Source: Lactuca virosa (lineage: Eukaryota > Streptophyta > Magnoliopsida > Asterales > Asteraceae). From it: a stretch of 64,000 nucleotides of DNA. The stretch covers positions 84,261,643 to 84,325,642 of the forward strand of contig CAKMRJ010004445.1 in assembly GCA_928212115.1 (NCBI GenBank), written 5' to 3'. Under the pieces are notes generated by a model that saw nothing but the letters and a program-made list of their open reading frames with translations, searched no databases and had not been told where the DNA came from. The position numbers and the translations under genes were made by a program. Shown piece after piece: positions 1 to 10,285 of this stretch (position 1 is the first letter of the stretch; the number at the start of each line of letters is the position of its first letter).

Positions 1-757
1 TTTATACGTATCTAACCGTTTCACTGAAAATTTTAAATTGTGAATGTTGTGAATACATGATTTTTTAAAGTTTTGTATTTTCTTATGCTAGTATTTTCTC
101 AGTAATATTAATTTAGGGTTTTAAAATTATGAGTTGTAATGTTTTTATGTCTCCTTTATTATTTAGTTATATTAATGTTAGTTTTAACAGTTATTAGTAA
201 TAAAATATATATGTTTAAATTGTGAACATATTATTTTTTGATGAGTTTTTAAAGCTATGCCTATGAATATATGCTTTTTATAAGTTTTAAGTTGTGAATA
301 CATACTTTTTATACATATTTGATTGTTTCAATGAAATACATAAACTTTAAGTTTTGAATGCATGAGTTTTTTTTATAGGTTTTTTAGTTTTTAATGCATT
401 TTTTATATATCTCATTGCTTGAATGAAAAACATAAGCGTAAGCTGTGAATGGATGATTTGTTATGTTTTTATATAATTTTCAATAAAGTATGTAATATTT
501 AAATTGTGAATATTTTTGTAAATAAACTTTAAACGAAGCACTAGTCTATAGATATGAAGATATAAATATAAGTTTTAATTTGAGAATATGACTGTCAATA
601 TATAAATTTTGTGCATTAAACTATGAACTTATTATATTTACCTATATATTTGTATTCTAAAAGTAAACTATGAATGAAATGTATTAAGTTGTGAATTAAA
701 TGTATTAAACTGTGAATTTCTTATGAATTTTTTGTTAAAACATGACTAATTTATGTA
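1..757. repeat. AT-rich non-coding DNA with diverged short repeats
   Basis: No coding potential is visible. The stretch is very AT-rich and repeats variants of TTAAACTGTGAAT / TAAGTTGTGAATACAT about every 40 to 60 bases, most clearly near 30-60, 280-310, 340-365 and 660-720. It looks like an old degenerate tandem repeat or the inside of a non-coding transposable element. The left boundary lies outside the window. Confidence 0.4.
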
Positions 758-1312
758 TGTTAGGGCCAAGATCCTTAATCCTATCCAGGATCCTGGATCT
801 CAAAGATAACTAAGGTTCCTTAAACCTATCCAGGATCCCGAATCCTAAAGGAGTCTCAGGATCCCGAACATACATCTTGATCTTGAACATCATCATTATT
901 ATTTCCTAACAAGTTTAACAGTTGTATTTCTTGTTTATTCCTCACATGTGCAGAAATGGTCAACATAAGACTCATTCACAACGAAGAACCACTTCAACCA
1001 AGCGTAAAACCTAGGAATACTAAGTCAAAGCACGTTGCAAATACCAGTTCAACAGGATCCCAGAAATATCATACATTTAGTTACTTAACCTAGACTATAA
1101 ATACATTTGTAAAACTCACACAATGGGCACAACTCTCTGACACCTTACTCATCTAGACTCACTTTATCATTTGTAATCATATTATCAAGCTCGTCTTTGT
1201 AATTTACATTCAAATCAATAAGATCATTCAAGGCAGGTGATCATTATCACCTCCCAAGTTTTTATGCTAGAGATCCTAGCAAGGATCAAGGGTTTTCCTT
1301 GTAAAGAAGGCG
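758..1312 (+). mobile_element. LTR-like fragment with palindromic GGATCC motifs
   Basis: The block opens with TGTTAGGGCC, has a TATA-like CTATAAATAC at 1095-1104, and then a pyrimidine-rich leader-like stretch as in plant LTR R-U5 regions. A repeated motif is built on CAGGATCC: the perfect 12-base palindrome CCAGGATCCTGG at 785-796, and further CAGGATCCC copies near 829, 857 and 1059. No matching second LTR or primer site is seen. It ends where gypsy gag homology starts, so it is probably a truncated or solo LTR of another family. The right edge is approximate. Confidence 0.45.
1095..1104 (+). promoter_or_regulatory. TATA-like box in LTR fragment
   Basis: CTATAAATAC lies about 335 bases from the LTR-like start and is followed by a C/T-rich stretch, the usual arrangement of an LTR promoter. 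It is recognised by pattern only. Confidence 0.4.
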
Positions 1313-1862
1313 AGATACCATGAGATGTTAAGTAGTGATATCCAGCAGTTTGTGAGCCGATCCAGTTGCAGGATACTGGATGATATAATAGTGAGGGCTA
1401 GGTAGAGGGAGATTGATTTAGAGATGGAGAGAAAGAGGAAGCCAAATCATGCTCAAGGTTCAGGAAGTTCAGGCAAAAGGCCCAAGGTATTTGATTCGAG
1501 ATCGAGAGGCCAATATGGTCGGATCCAGTATGGCAAGTGCGGCAAGAAGCACGACGGGACGTGCAAGGTGGGTGGTTCTGGTTGCTTTAAATATGGTACG
1601 GCGGGTCATATTAGTAAGGATTGCACTGCTACTACCATCACCACCCTGGTATCTGATCTAATTTGCTTCCATTGCAATCAGAGGGGCCATAAGAAGGCCA
1701 ATTGGCCAAGTTTAGCATCAGGAGGACCACTTGCAGCACCCGCTCCAGCTACTCTACGGAATATTGATGGCTCTCAGGGCAAGGTGGACGCACCTGTTGT
1801 GGAGAGTAGAGCTTTCCAGCTGACAGCCGATGAGGCTCGTGCAGCACCTGACGTGGTGACGG
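1313..1862 (+). pseudogene. Gypsy A gag, C-terminal part with two damaged zinc knuckles
   Basis: This is the C-terminal half of a gypsy nucleocapsid/capsid protein, which would package element RNA. The part upstream of 1424 aligns by eye with the gag of the copies near 34.8 kb and 40.8 kb (the stretch around CAGTTTGTGAGCCG), and an open stretch runs from 1424. The first knuckle reads CFKYGTAGHISKDC, so the second cysteine is now tyrosine. The second reads CFHCNQRGHKKANW, with the last cysteine replaced by tryptophan. Both zinc sites therefore lack a ligand. The main Retrotrans_gag domain is absent because the left end is truncated. Confidence 0.75.
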
Positions 1863-1931
1863 GTATGTATCTTCTCCTTATCTATTTATTTATGTAGATC
1901 TCTCCACCTATATTTGTGTGTTTTGTTTTAG
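1863..1931 (+). other. Candidate 69-bp intron between gag and protease of gypsy A
   Basis: The segment begins GTATGT and ends TTTTGTTTTAG, is T-rich, and sits exactly between the gag tail and the protease start. Removing it joins codon GG|A and keeps the frame (69 is divisible by 3). Without removal, the frame hits a TAG at 1895-1897 inside the segment. Retention would yield gag only, and splicing would allow gag-pol. Introns at gag/pol positions are known from Ogre elements. Whether this family really splices is inference. Confidence 0.5.
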
Positions 1932-4900
1932 GATCGTTACTCGTGAATGGTATCTCTGCCTTGGTATTGTTTTATTCGGAGGCTACCTAATCTTTGGTAT
2001 CTCTTGCGCCCAGCACGAGGTTTGTTGGTGCTTCGGGAGAGTTGGATTGTCCATTAGAGGTTGAGATTGCAGATGACCGATCTGTCTGGGTATCAAGGTT
2101 CATAGGGATTATGTTCTAGAGATGTTCAGCGAGCAGTATCCGATTGATTTGGTTCCTATTCCTTTGCGCAAGAACAATATTATTGTAGGGATGGACTGGT
2201 TGATCCCCAATGGGGCAGTAATTGACTGCGAGCATCATTTGGTACGTATTCGTACCCCCAAGTGGGGGAGAGTTAGTGGTTCAGAGAGACATAGAGAGCT
2301 CATCATGGGCCGATACTATGTTCAGTAGCCTGGGCCTGATGTGATCTTCATCAGGGTTGTTCTGGATATGTCACATATGTTATGGATACCCGGGAAAAAG
2401 GGTAAGGCGACTATGGATGGTGTGTAGATTGTATGGGAGTACCCGGATGTGTTTCCGAAGGATTTTCCTAGAGTGTCTTCGGAGAGGAAAGTGGAGTTTC
2501 AGATTAACTTGGTTCCTGGTATGGCTCTGATAGCCAAATCACTGTATCGGTTAGCTCCTCCATAGATGCAGAAGCTGTCTACACAGTTGTAGGATCTGTT
2601 AGACAAGGGGTTCATTCGACCGAGTAGTTCGCCATGAGGAGTGTCGATCCTATTTTTAAAAAAGAAGGATGGATCGCATCAAATGTGTATTGACTACCGG
2701 GAGTTGAATAAGCTGATGGTAAATAGTCATTATCCACTCCCAAGGATTGATGATTTGTTTGACCAGCTTTAGTGTGCATCTTGGTTTTCCTAGATTAACC
2801 TTCGTTCGGGTTATCATAAAATGAGGGTCAAATAGGAACATATATAGAAGACAGCCTTTCGGATTCGTTATGGTCATTACGAGTTTGTGGCGATGCACTT
2901 TGGGCTCAACAATGCTCCAGCCGCGTTCGTGGACCTCATAAATGTGTATGTTGATCGATGTTGGATTAGTCTGTGATTGTATTTATTGATGGTATCCTAG
3001 TCTATTCCAAGAAACAGGAGTTGCATGAGTAGCACTTGAGAGAGGTATTAGAGACTATGAGGAGGGATAGCGTGTATACGAAGTTCTCCAAGTGTGAGTT
3101 CTGGTTGTGTAAGGTGTAGTTTCTGGGCAACCTTGTCAACCAGAATGGTATTTTGGTCGATCCGACCAAGGTTGGGGCCGTGATGAGGTGGGAGGTTCCG
3201 AGGTCTCCATTTGGGATTTGGAGTTTCCTTGGGTTGGCAGGTTACTACTGGAGATTCATTCAAGATTTCGCCAAGATTACGGTTCCTCTGACTCGGTTGA
3301 CGAAGAAGACTATCACTTTTCGTTGGGGTCCTAAGTACAAGGCATTTTTGAGACCTTGAAACAGAGATTGTGTGAGACGCCAATTCTGACCCTGTTGGAG
3401 GGTGCTGAGGATTTTGTAGTTTATTGTGATGTGCTGATCATGGGTTTAGGTGCAGTTCTAATCCATAGGGGTCGCATAATTGCTTACGATTCGAGGCAGA
3501 TGAAGCCTCATGAAGTGAATTATCTGACGCAAGATTTAGAGATGGGGGCTATGGTTTTCTCAATTATGATTTGGAGACATTACCTCTATGGGGTCCATTG
3601 TACTTTTGACAAGGATCATAAGAGCCTGAGGTATTTGATGGAACAACTAAATCTATACATGATGCAGCACCGATGTTTGGATGTGGTGAAGGATTATTAT
3701 AGTGAGATCCTTCACCATCCGGGGAATGCCAATGTGGTGGTCGATGCTCTTAGTTGCAAGGAGGTCGAGACTTCGATTAGGGATATTTATATGAGGATGA
3801 GAGTGAGTAATCTAATATTGGAGCAGATTCGAGAGGCTCAGGTTGAGGCTATGAAGGAAGATCACTGAAAGAGTGAGCATATAGTGGGTCAGGTGGGTTC
3901 CTTCAATTATGATAGTCGAGGATTATTGACTCTCCATTGCAGAGTGTAGGTTCGTTACTGGGGTGGTGCTTGACAGGTTTTGATGGAGGAGGCGCACAAA
4001 TCGAGATTCTCCATTCATCCTGGGGTGACGAAGATGTATAGAGATCTTTGTCATGATTATTCGTGGCCGTGTATGAAATAGGATGTAGCTTGGTATGTGG
4101 AGAGGGGATTCACTTGCGGGAAGGTCAAGGCAGAAAATCAGTGGCTTCACAGCAAGATGCATCTGTTAGACATTCCAGTTTGGAAATGGGAAGAGATTAC
4201 CATGGGCTTCATTACAAAGTTGCCTCGCACAGCGCGGAGTGGATTCGATTTGGGTCATTGTGGATCGATTAACCAAGAGCGCACATTTTGCTTTTATTTA
4301 GGAGAGTATCTCTATAGAGAAGTTGGCTGACATTTACATCAAGGAGGTTGTGACATGACATGGGGTGCCAGTTTCAATGGTTTTAGACAGGGATATCCGA
4401 TTTACTTCCAGGTTTTGGAAGAGATTTCATGAGGATTTGGGTACTCATCTACACTTTAGCACAACTTTCCACCTACAGACTGGCGGACAGAGTGAGCGGA
4501 CTATCCAGACCTTGGAGGATATGCTAAGGGTATGTGTATTGGATTTTGGTGAGAGTTAGGATACATATCTCCCTCTGGTGGAGTTTTCGTATAACAACAG
4601 TTATCATGCTAGCATTGATTGACCTCTTTTTGAGGTGCTCTATGGGAAGAAGTGCAGGACCTCGATATATTGGCGTGAGGTTGGTCAGCGAGTTATGGGG
4701 AGTACTGAAGTGGTACTCAAGACTACCGAGTTGATTCAGCAGGTCCAGAGTAGACTTCAGACAACACAGAGTAGACAAAAAGGGCTATGCTGACAAACAC
4801 CAATCAGATCTATAGTTCCAGGGTGGGGATATGGTTCTCTTGAAGGTGTCACCTTAGAAATGTGTCATTTGATTCAAAGAGAGGGGGAAATTAGGCCCCA

Positions 4901-5252
4901 GGTATATCGGTCCTTTTAGCGTTTTTGCCCGAGTGGGCCAGGTTGCTTATCGCTTGGATCTTCTCGAGGAGCTTAGTCAGATCCATAGCACGTTTCACAT
5001 CTATCAGTTGCAAAAATGTTTGGTGGATGATTCCGCAGTGGTTTCATTGAAGGATATTCAGGTGGATGATCTCCTAAACTATATCGAGAGACCGCTGGCG
5101 ATTCTTGATAGGAAGACGAAAACTTTGAGGAACAAGGTCGTTGAGTTGGTGAAAGTTTAGTGGTAGCACCGTAAGGGTTCATAATGGATGTAGGAGTCAG
5201 ACGATGAGATGAGGGAGCACTACTTGGAGTTATTTGTGGTAGCGGACTTCGA
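1932..5252 (+). pseudogene. Gypsy A pol pseudogene: PR-RT-RNaseH-IN-chromodomain-like
   Basis: Recognisable stretches in order: a protease region near 1932-2330, where the DTGA-type active site has become YSEA; RT (CIDYRELNKL near 2690, FRIRYGHYEFVAM near 2858), with the catalytic FIDD now FIDG at 2982-2993; a connection segment (FLGLAGYYWRF near 3225); RNase H (YCDV near 3421, KDHKSLRYL near 3616, DALSCK near 3742); an integrase zinc region and core (PVWKWEEITMGFI near 4178, then LHLQTGGQSERTIQTL near 4480); a GPF-type C-terminal segment near 4910; and a chromodomain-like tail up to about 5250. Stops and frameshifts interrupt every domain. It cannot encode a working polyprotein. Confidence 0.85.
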
Positions 5253-5267
5253 GGACGAAGTCAAAAT

Positions 5268-5282
5268 CAAGTGGGGGAGAAT
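5268..5282 (+). promoter_or_regulatory. Polypurine tract of gypsy A
   Basis: The purine run around AGTGGGGGAGAA directly precedes the LTR start. This is the plus-strand primer site in LTR retrotransposons. Confidence 0.75.
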
Positions 5283-5475
5283 TTTAACATTCGATTCTAG
5301 TAGTATGTCCCTTTTTAACCCTTTTTGCAAAATTCTTTCATATTAGTCCCTAGCCAAGTATGCATGGGGTACTCTATGAGTACCCTAAGCATACTGGCAT
5401 GAGATTTGGATCGCCGAAGCACCCACATACGTTGGATGTACATGCGAGTACGTAGGGCGTACGCAATGCGGTGTC

Positions 5476-5510
5476 AAACCCTAATTTTTAGGGTTTGTGC
5501 CATATTTAAA
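5476..5510 (+). promoter_or_regulatory. Inverted telo-box plus TATA-like box in LTR
   Basis: AAACCCTAATTTTTAGGGTTT is an inverted pair of plant telo-box cores (AAACCCTAA). It is followed 5 bases later by ATATTTAAA. The same block recurs in three other gypsy LTR copies in this window (15426, 31471, 37526), so it looks like the conserved core promoter of this LTR lineage. Confidence 0.5.
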
Positions 5511-6743
5511 CAACTTATGACACCCTTGGACCTCCTTATGAACAACCTCCATCTTTATACACTAAGATCGAAACCCTAATTGCCATTTGTGAGATTTGAG
5601 CTTGGAAGTGAGTTTTAGTGGTGTTTTTGGTGAACTGAAGTAAGAAGAACACTTGGAGGTTGCTTTGGTATGGCTTGAGCTTATAGATCCCGAATCATCA
5701 TCATTATCTTTTCAAGCTATTTGAGGTATAAACCTCTCAACTTTATGGTTCCTTATGCTAGATCTAATTTAGGGTGTTATTTGCACATTTTCGGGTCCTT
5801 TAAGCCCTATTTGAGAGTATGGTCTACTCCAAAAGCCATGGATGTCAAATGTTAGCACCCTTGCGGCCCCTTGTCTATAAAAATGCAATACTTATGAGTT
5901 ATATTGTTCCATGCATGTGTTAGGATCCTCATTATGGTTCTCTTTGAGTTTTGGGTCTTATTAAGTCATGCATGGGAGTAAAGTTGTCAGCTTTATGTGT
6001 TAAAACACCAATTAGGATTATATCTGAGAGTTTAGCTTAATGGCTTAACCGATTAAGTGCTTAATGGGATGGGTTAGTTGTCTGCGGAGTATGCGGGGCA
6101 TACCCAGCTCGTACATTGCGCGTACTGGCCCCGGAAGGAGTACGTTGAGCGTAAGTCTGAGTACGCCAAGCATACTTAGCAGTTTGACTTTTGTTGAATT
6201 TCGTGTATGGGGCCATATTTTTGACTTTTAGGGTTTGGGCCGGGTTGGCTCGATAGTCTTTTGATTTTGAGGCATTATAAGGCATTGGGCCTTCTTGGAA
6301 TTAAGCCCACGATGGGTTTTGGGCCCAATTTGGAAGTTGGTCCATATTAGGCTTTTGATACTATTGGATTGGGCCTTGGATTTTGGGCCAAGTGAGGAAA
6401 GGGTAAAATGGGCTTTTACCCTGAGGGTTGGAATTCGGACTAGGACTCCAGTTTTAGATTGTGGACCAATTATTAATTGGATATTATTTTATGCTGTTAG
6501 CACGAGCATTTTTGCAGATCAACAGTCCAAGATTTTATTTGAGAGATTCGGCAGCTTGAGGTGGTTTCCTCACTAAGTTTGGCCGGTCGAAGGCACCAAT
6601 GTCGGCCTATAGTTTATTATGATTAGGATTCTAGTTGTTTGCGTGACTCTTGCATGTATAATATCTGATATGTATATCCGGCGGAGCCCGATGATTATAC
6701 TATATGCTATTTATCTTTGAGATTTTTGCATGTGTTTGTGTGT

Positions 6744-6748
6744 TTATA
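6744..6748 (+). repeat. Target site duplication (left) of element B: TTATA
   Basis: The five bases TTATA lie immediately before TGTGACAACC and recur at 15032-15036 right after the 3' LTR of element B. This fixes both element boundaries. Confidence 0.9.
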
Positions 6749-7017
6749 TGTGACAACCCGAAATTTCTAACTTATACATTCTTCATTTTTATCAAATTTA
6801 GCCTCGTGTTGCTATTTTGTTATGAAGTTTTGGGTCTATATAAGTGCTTTAGGCTTAATCAATCGAGATATGAGTCTTAGGGAGGGTTAGAATGTGTGAA
6901 ACCTCACAAAATCGGGCCAAACACACCATGCAAGGTGTGTGCAGCCGCACACCCGAGTGTGCGGCCAGCCAACCGCACACAGCCAACCGCACACCCTCCT
7001 AGCCTCACACTCCAGCC

Positions 7018-7025
7018 TATATAAA
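7018..7025 (+). promoter_or_regulatory. TATA box of element B LTR
   Basis: TATATAAA followed by GGACCC and a C/T-rich stretch, about 270 bases into the LTR. It is the likely core promoter. The 3' LTR has lost this region. Confidence 0.55.
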
Positions 7026-8690
7026 GGACCCTAAGTCAACCTTACACCCTTTTCCCACTCCTTCAAAGCTGGAACATTTTCTCTCAAGGATCCTACAAGT
7101 TTTCTTCTCCAATCGACAATACAAGTAAGAAAACATCCTTAAATCATTACTACAACACATTAGAAAGCCTTTACATCGAGTTTGATCCATGAAATCATCA
7201 TTCTAGATGATATTCATGTGTGTACGGCTGCACACACATCATGTGTGACCACACACACGTCTTTTGGTCCTAAAATGGACTTAAACACCTCTCTAAGCTT
7301 TGCATCGGCCAAAACACCTTCTTAGAACCATCACAAAGCCTTGGAAAATCGATTTGGACACATTTGTATGGGAGTGTACGGCCGCACATAGGTCTGGCCG
7401 CACACGCCATGGATACCGCACACACCCTTTTAAGGGTCCAAAATGTCAACAAACTCCCAATCCGGCTAAGCAATGATCAAAACACCTTCACTAGAACATC
7501 CCAAAGGCTTGGAACCACGATTTTGACACACTCCATAGTGAGTGTGCGGCCGCACACACACTTGGCCGCACACACACAACACGCATGCTTTTGTGCCCTT
7601 ACACTCCTATATAGGGCCATATACTCCTTATGTGCAACCATATGAGTTGGTAACACTTAATTCTAAGTGTTTTTATGTCCGTAAGACATGTCCTTATCAC
7701 TATTAGTGGTTATATCTACTAATGTATTCACATATATGTAATTATATGTTAAATAGGATTCGTTTGTACTCGAGACTCCATTTGACACCCAACAATCCTA
7801 TATCGATCTTCCATTCGAGTTACTCACTACAGGTGAGTTCATACCCCTTAATTAACCTTTTAAATGTTTTTAAATGCTTTTATGGGGGGGGGGGGAATAC
7901 AAGTTGAATCATGATAGTTATCATATCAATCACATGTGATTAATAACTATCAAACTATGGATGTACTACACTTTTAGCTGTCTTATCAAGCTAACTACTT
8001 CAAAATGATTTCTCGAATGCTCTTACACGTTGAACTCTTTATCAAACTTGTTTTCTAAACTACATCTTTCCTTTCAAATTCTGTTATGACTATGTTCAAA
8101 CAAAGGTTTTCATGTACTTCAAACTATGTTCCAAATAAGGGATGTCTTATACTTTAAACTGTTTCTATCAAACAAACTGCTTTTAAATCGTTTTATAAAT
8201 TGACATCAAATCATGAAGTCTTATTATTAAACTTTTCAAATGTTTTACAAAACTTCTTTTAAACTTTTATATTATCAATTGCATGCCTCTATATGTATAG
8301 TTATATAAGTAATGTTTAAAGGACTTAGGACTGCTAACCCGCCTTATTTCTTGTTCCTTGTTTGGTTGTGGACTTAGGGTATCCTGTTATTTGTCCGAAG
8401 GCCGTCTAAATATTAGTTATATATTATGTATACATATATAGACATAAAAGTTCTATCATTCAGTTCAGTACCTTTGGGTAGCAAAGGCATACTTCCATTT
8501 ATTCATATACATATATTACTAGTAACTATAATGGGTATAGTTAGGAGATGCTATTTACTATTCCTAGTGCAAGGAATCACACAAGAGTCAGTTCATTCAT
8601 GACTCTATACGAATATATTACATACTATAGGAAAAGACACTATTACATACTATATATAGGGACACTATTGTATACTATATAAAGATACAC

Positions 8691-9230
8691 TTCATTCATT
8701 CAGACGTTTCGAGGCGTATTGTTCATTCGATACCACCTGGAGTCTACACTTCATTCATTTAGACTTTTCGAGGCGTATTGTTCATTCGATACCACCTGGA
8801 GTCTACACTACATTCATCTAGACTTTTCGAGGCGTATTGTTCATTCGATACCACCTGGAGTCTACACTTCATTCATTTAGACTTTTCGAGGCGTATTGTT
8901 CATTCGATACCACCTGGAGTCTACACTTCATTCATCTAGACTTTTCGAGGCGTATTGTTCATTCGATACCACCTGGAGTCTACACTTCATTCATCTAGAC
9001 TTTTCGAGGCGTATGTTCATTCGATACCACCTGGAGTCTACACTTCATTCATTTAGACTTTTCGAGGCGTATTGTTCATTCGATACCACCTGGAGTCTAC
9101 ACTTCATTCATCTAGACTTTTTGAGGCATATTGTTCATTCGATACCACCTGGAGTCTACACTTCATTCATTTAGACTGTTCGAGGTGTATTGTTCATTCG
9201 ATACCACCGGGAGTCTATGTTTTATTTACT
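8691..9230 (+). repeat. 59-bp tandem repeat array (about 9 copies) inside element B LTR
   Basis: The unit contains GAGGCGTATTGTTCATTCGA and ACCACCTGGAGTCTACACTTC. I count nine GAGGCGTATTG-type anchors, spaced about 59 bases apart. The last two copies are the most diverged and one copy has lost a base or two (GCGTATGTTC). Because 59 is not a multiple of three, the apparent peptides from it shift frame between units and are not genes. Confidence 0.9.
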
Positions 9231-9835
9231 TTATAGCCAACAGTGTCACTGCTGAGGTAAAATATTATTTTTCCCTATTACAGTTACTTTGTGATTCTAT
9301 TACATACACGTTTATGTATAACTATATATATATAACAATCGTTACACTAGGGGAAAAACCTTCATTTTTGTGGAGGTGCAAACCTTCAAAATAGTCGAGT
9401 CTTGGTAGAAGACTGCTTTTTATACTAGTAGGAAATATGGGATTTTCTAGAGTTTTCATTCTTATACAAAGTTTTCATAAAACAATTTCAAGTCTTTTCT
9501 TTACAGTTTTATAAAGCAATGACACTAAAATACTTATGTTCTCACCAGCTTTAAAGCTGATACTCGCTTTCAAAATAACTTGTATTCTCAGGTCACCAGT
9601 AGACAGGTACAATGACTAGGTTTTGAGAAGACGGAGCGGTCAAGACTCGTCTTTTATTTTGATTTCTTATTATCATTTCGTATACTATGAAAGAACACAC
9701 ATGTATTAAAATTCTACTATTAATGCAATGGATGATGTTGTTGCTTGTTTACTACTTTACATTGTTGTGATACTTTACATGACGTCCTTCGCCCCAGAAC
9801 GTTTCCGCCGTTCTTGGTTTTGGGGTGTGACAGAT

Positions 9836-9847
9836 TGGTATCAGAGC
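9836..9847 (+). promoter_or_regulatory. Primer binding site of element B (tRNA-iMet type)
   Basis: TGGTATCAGAGC lies three bases after the 5' LTR end. It matches the complement of the 3' end of plant initiator methionine tRNA, the standard minus-strand primer for this group. Confidence 0.85.
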
Positions 9848-10285
9848 ATTGTTTATAGTGAATCGAGTATATCAACCCATCAAAGATATACATACTATAA
9901 ATACAATGGGATTAAAATACTCTGACCAAGAGTTTATACTTTTAAATAATAAAATATTTAACTAAGTATACATGCCTTCATTCATACTAAAATAAGTGTC
10001 ACTAGGACAGAACAAAAGTATTACGATTGTTGGGCAGCACAAGTAGACTTAGAGACATATAGTCAAATCTGGGAAGATATAGCCTGATCAACTATATTAT
10101 ACGAGGATTGACTAGCATGTGCCTAAGTGTGGTTGTGAGGTTGCAACAAGTCTAAAAACTTACCAACAATACCACAATGAAAACCTTAGAACAAAACATA
10201 AACCTAAAATACTATAGGGGTATTTTGTGTTACTATAAATTACTTATGTGCTTATTTCTTATATCACATTTCTCGCGTAGATAAT

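Larger units (their letters stand above)
1313..5282 (+). mobile_element. Gypsy element A, internal region (chromovirus-type, decayed)
   Basis: The domain order is gag C-terminus, protease, reverse transcriptase, RNase H, integrase, then a chromodomain-like tail. It ends in a polypurine tract AGTGGGGGAGAAT at about 5270-5282 next to an LTR. This order (RT before integrase) defines Ty3/gypsy. The 5' LTR, leader and N-terminal gag are missing, so the left end is truncated. Many in-frame TAG codons stand where CAG or TGG would be expected, consistent with cytosine deamination of a methylated old copy. Element B is nested in its 3' LTR. Confidence 0.85.
5283..6748 (+). repeat. Gypsy A 3' LTR, left part (split by element B)
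   Basis: It begins TTTAACATTC (ancestral TGTAACATTC inferred from related LTRs ending in GTTACA). It carries GTACGC/GCGTAC near-palindromes at 5440-5465 and 6085-6175, an inverted telo-box at 5476-5496 and a TATA-like ATATTTAAA at 5502-5510. It is interrupted at 6748 by element B, whose TTATA target duplication is 6744-6748, and resumes at 15037. The rejoined LTR would be about 1.83 kb. Confidence 0.8.
6749..9832 (+). repeat. Element B 5' LTR (about 3.08 kb)
   Basis: It starts TGTGACAACCCG and ends GGGGTGTGACA, with TG...CA ends. The TATA-like TATATAAA is at 7018-7025. Region 6935-7590 is packed with TGTGCGGCCGCACA-type motifs, including the exact 16-base palindrome GTGTGCGGCCGCACAC at 7542-7557. 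A 59-bp tandem array occupies about 8691-9230. A run of 12 G is at about 7884-7895. The short open frames within it are by-products of the repeats. Confidence 0.9.

Noticed and set aside
5476..5496. Interstitial telomere repeat
   Set aside because: Only one CCCTAA on each arm of an inverted motif; no tandem TTTAGGG array.
8896..9394. Open frames encoding repeats such as FEAYCSFDTTW
   Set aside because: They are translations of the 59-bp LTR tandem repeat; frame shifts between units and no start context or domain.
9728..9925. Hydrophobic open frame MDDVVACLLLYIVVIL, repeated near 14927
   Set aside because: Both copies lie in the 3' part of the element B LTRs; repetition reflects LTR identity, not a conserved gene.
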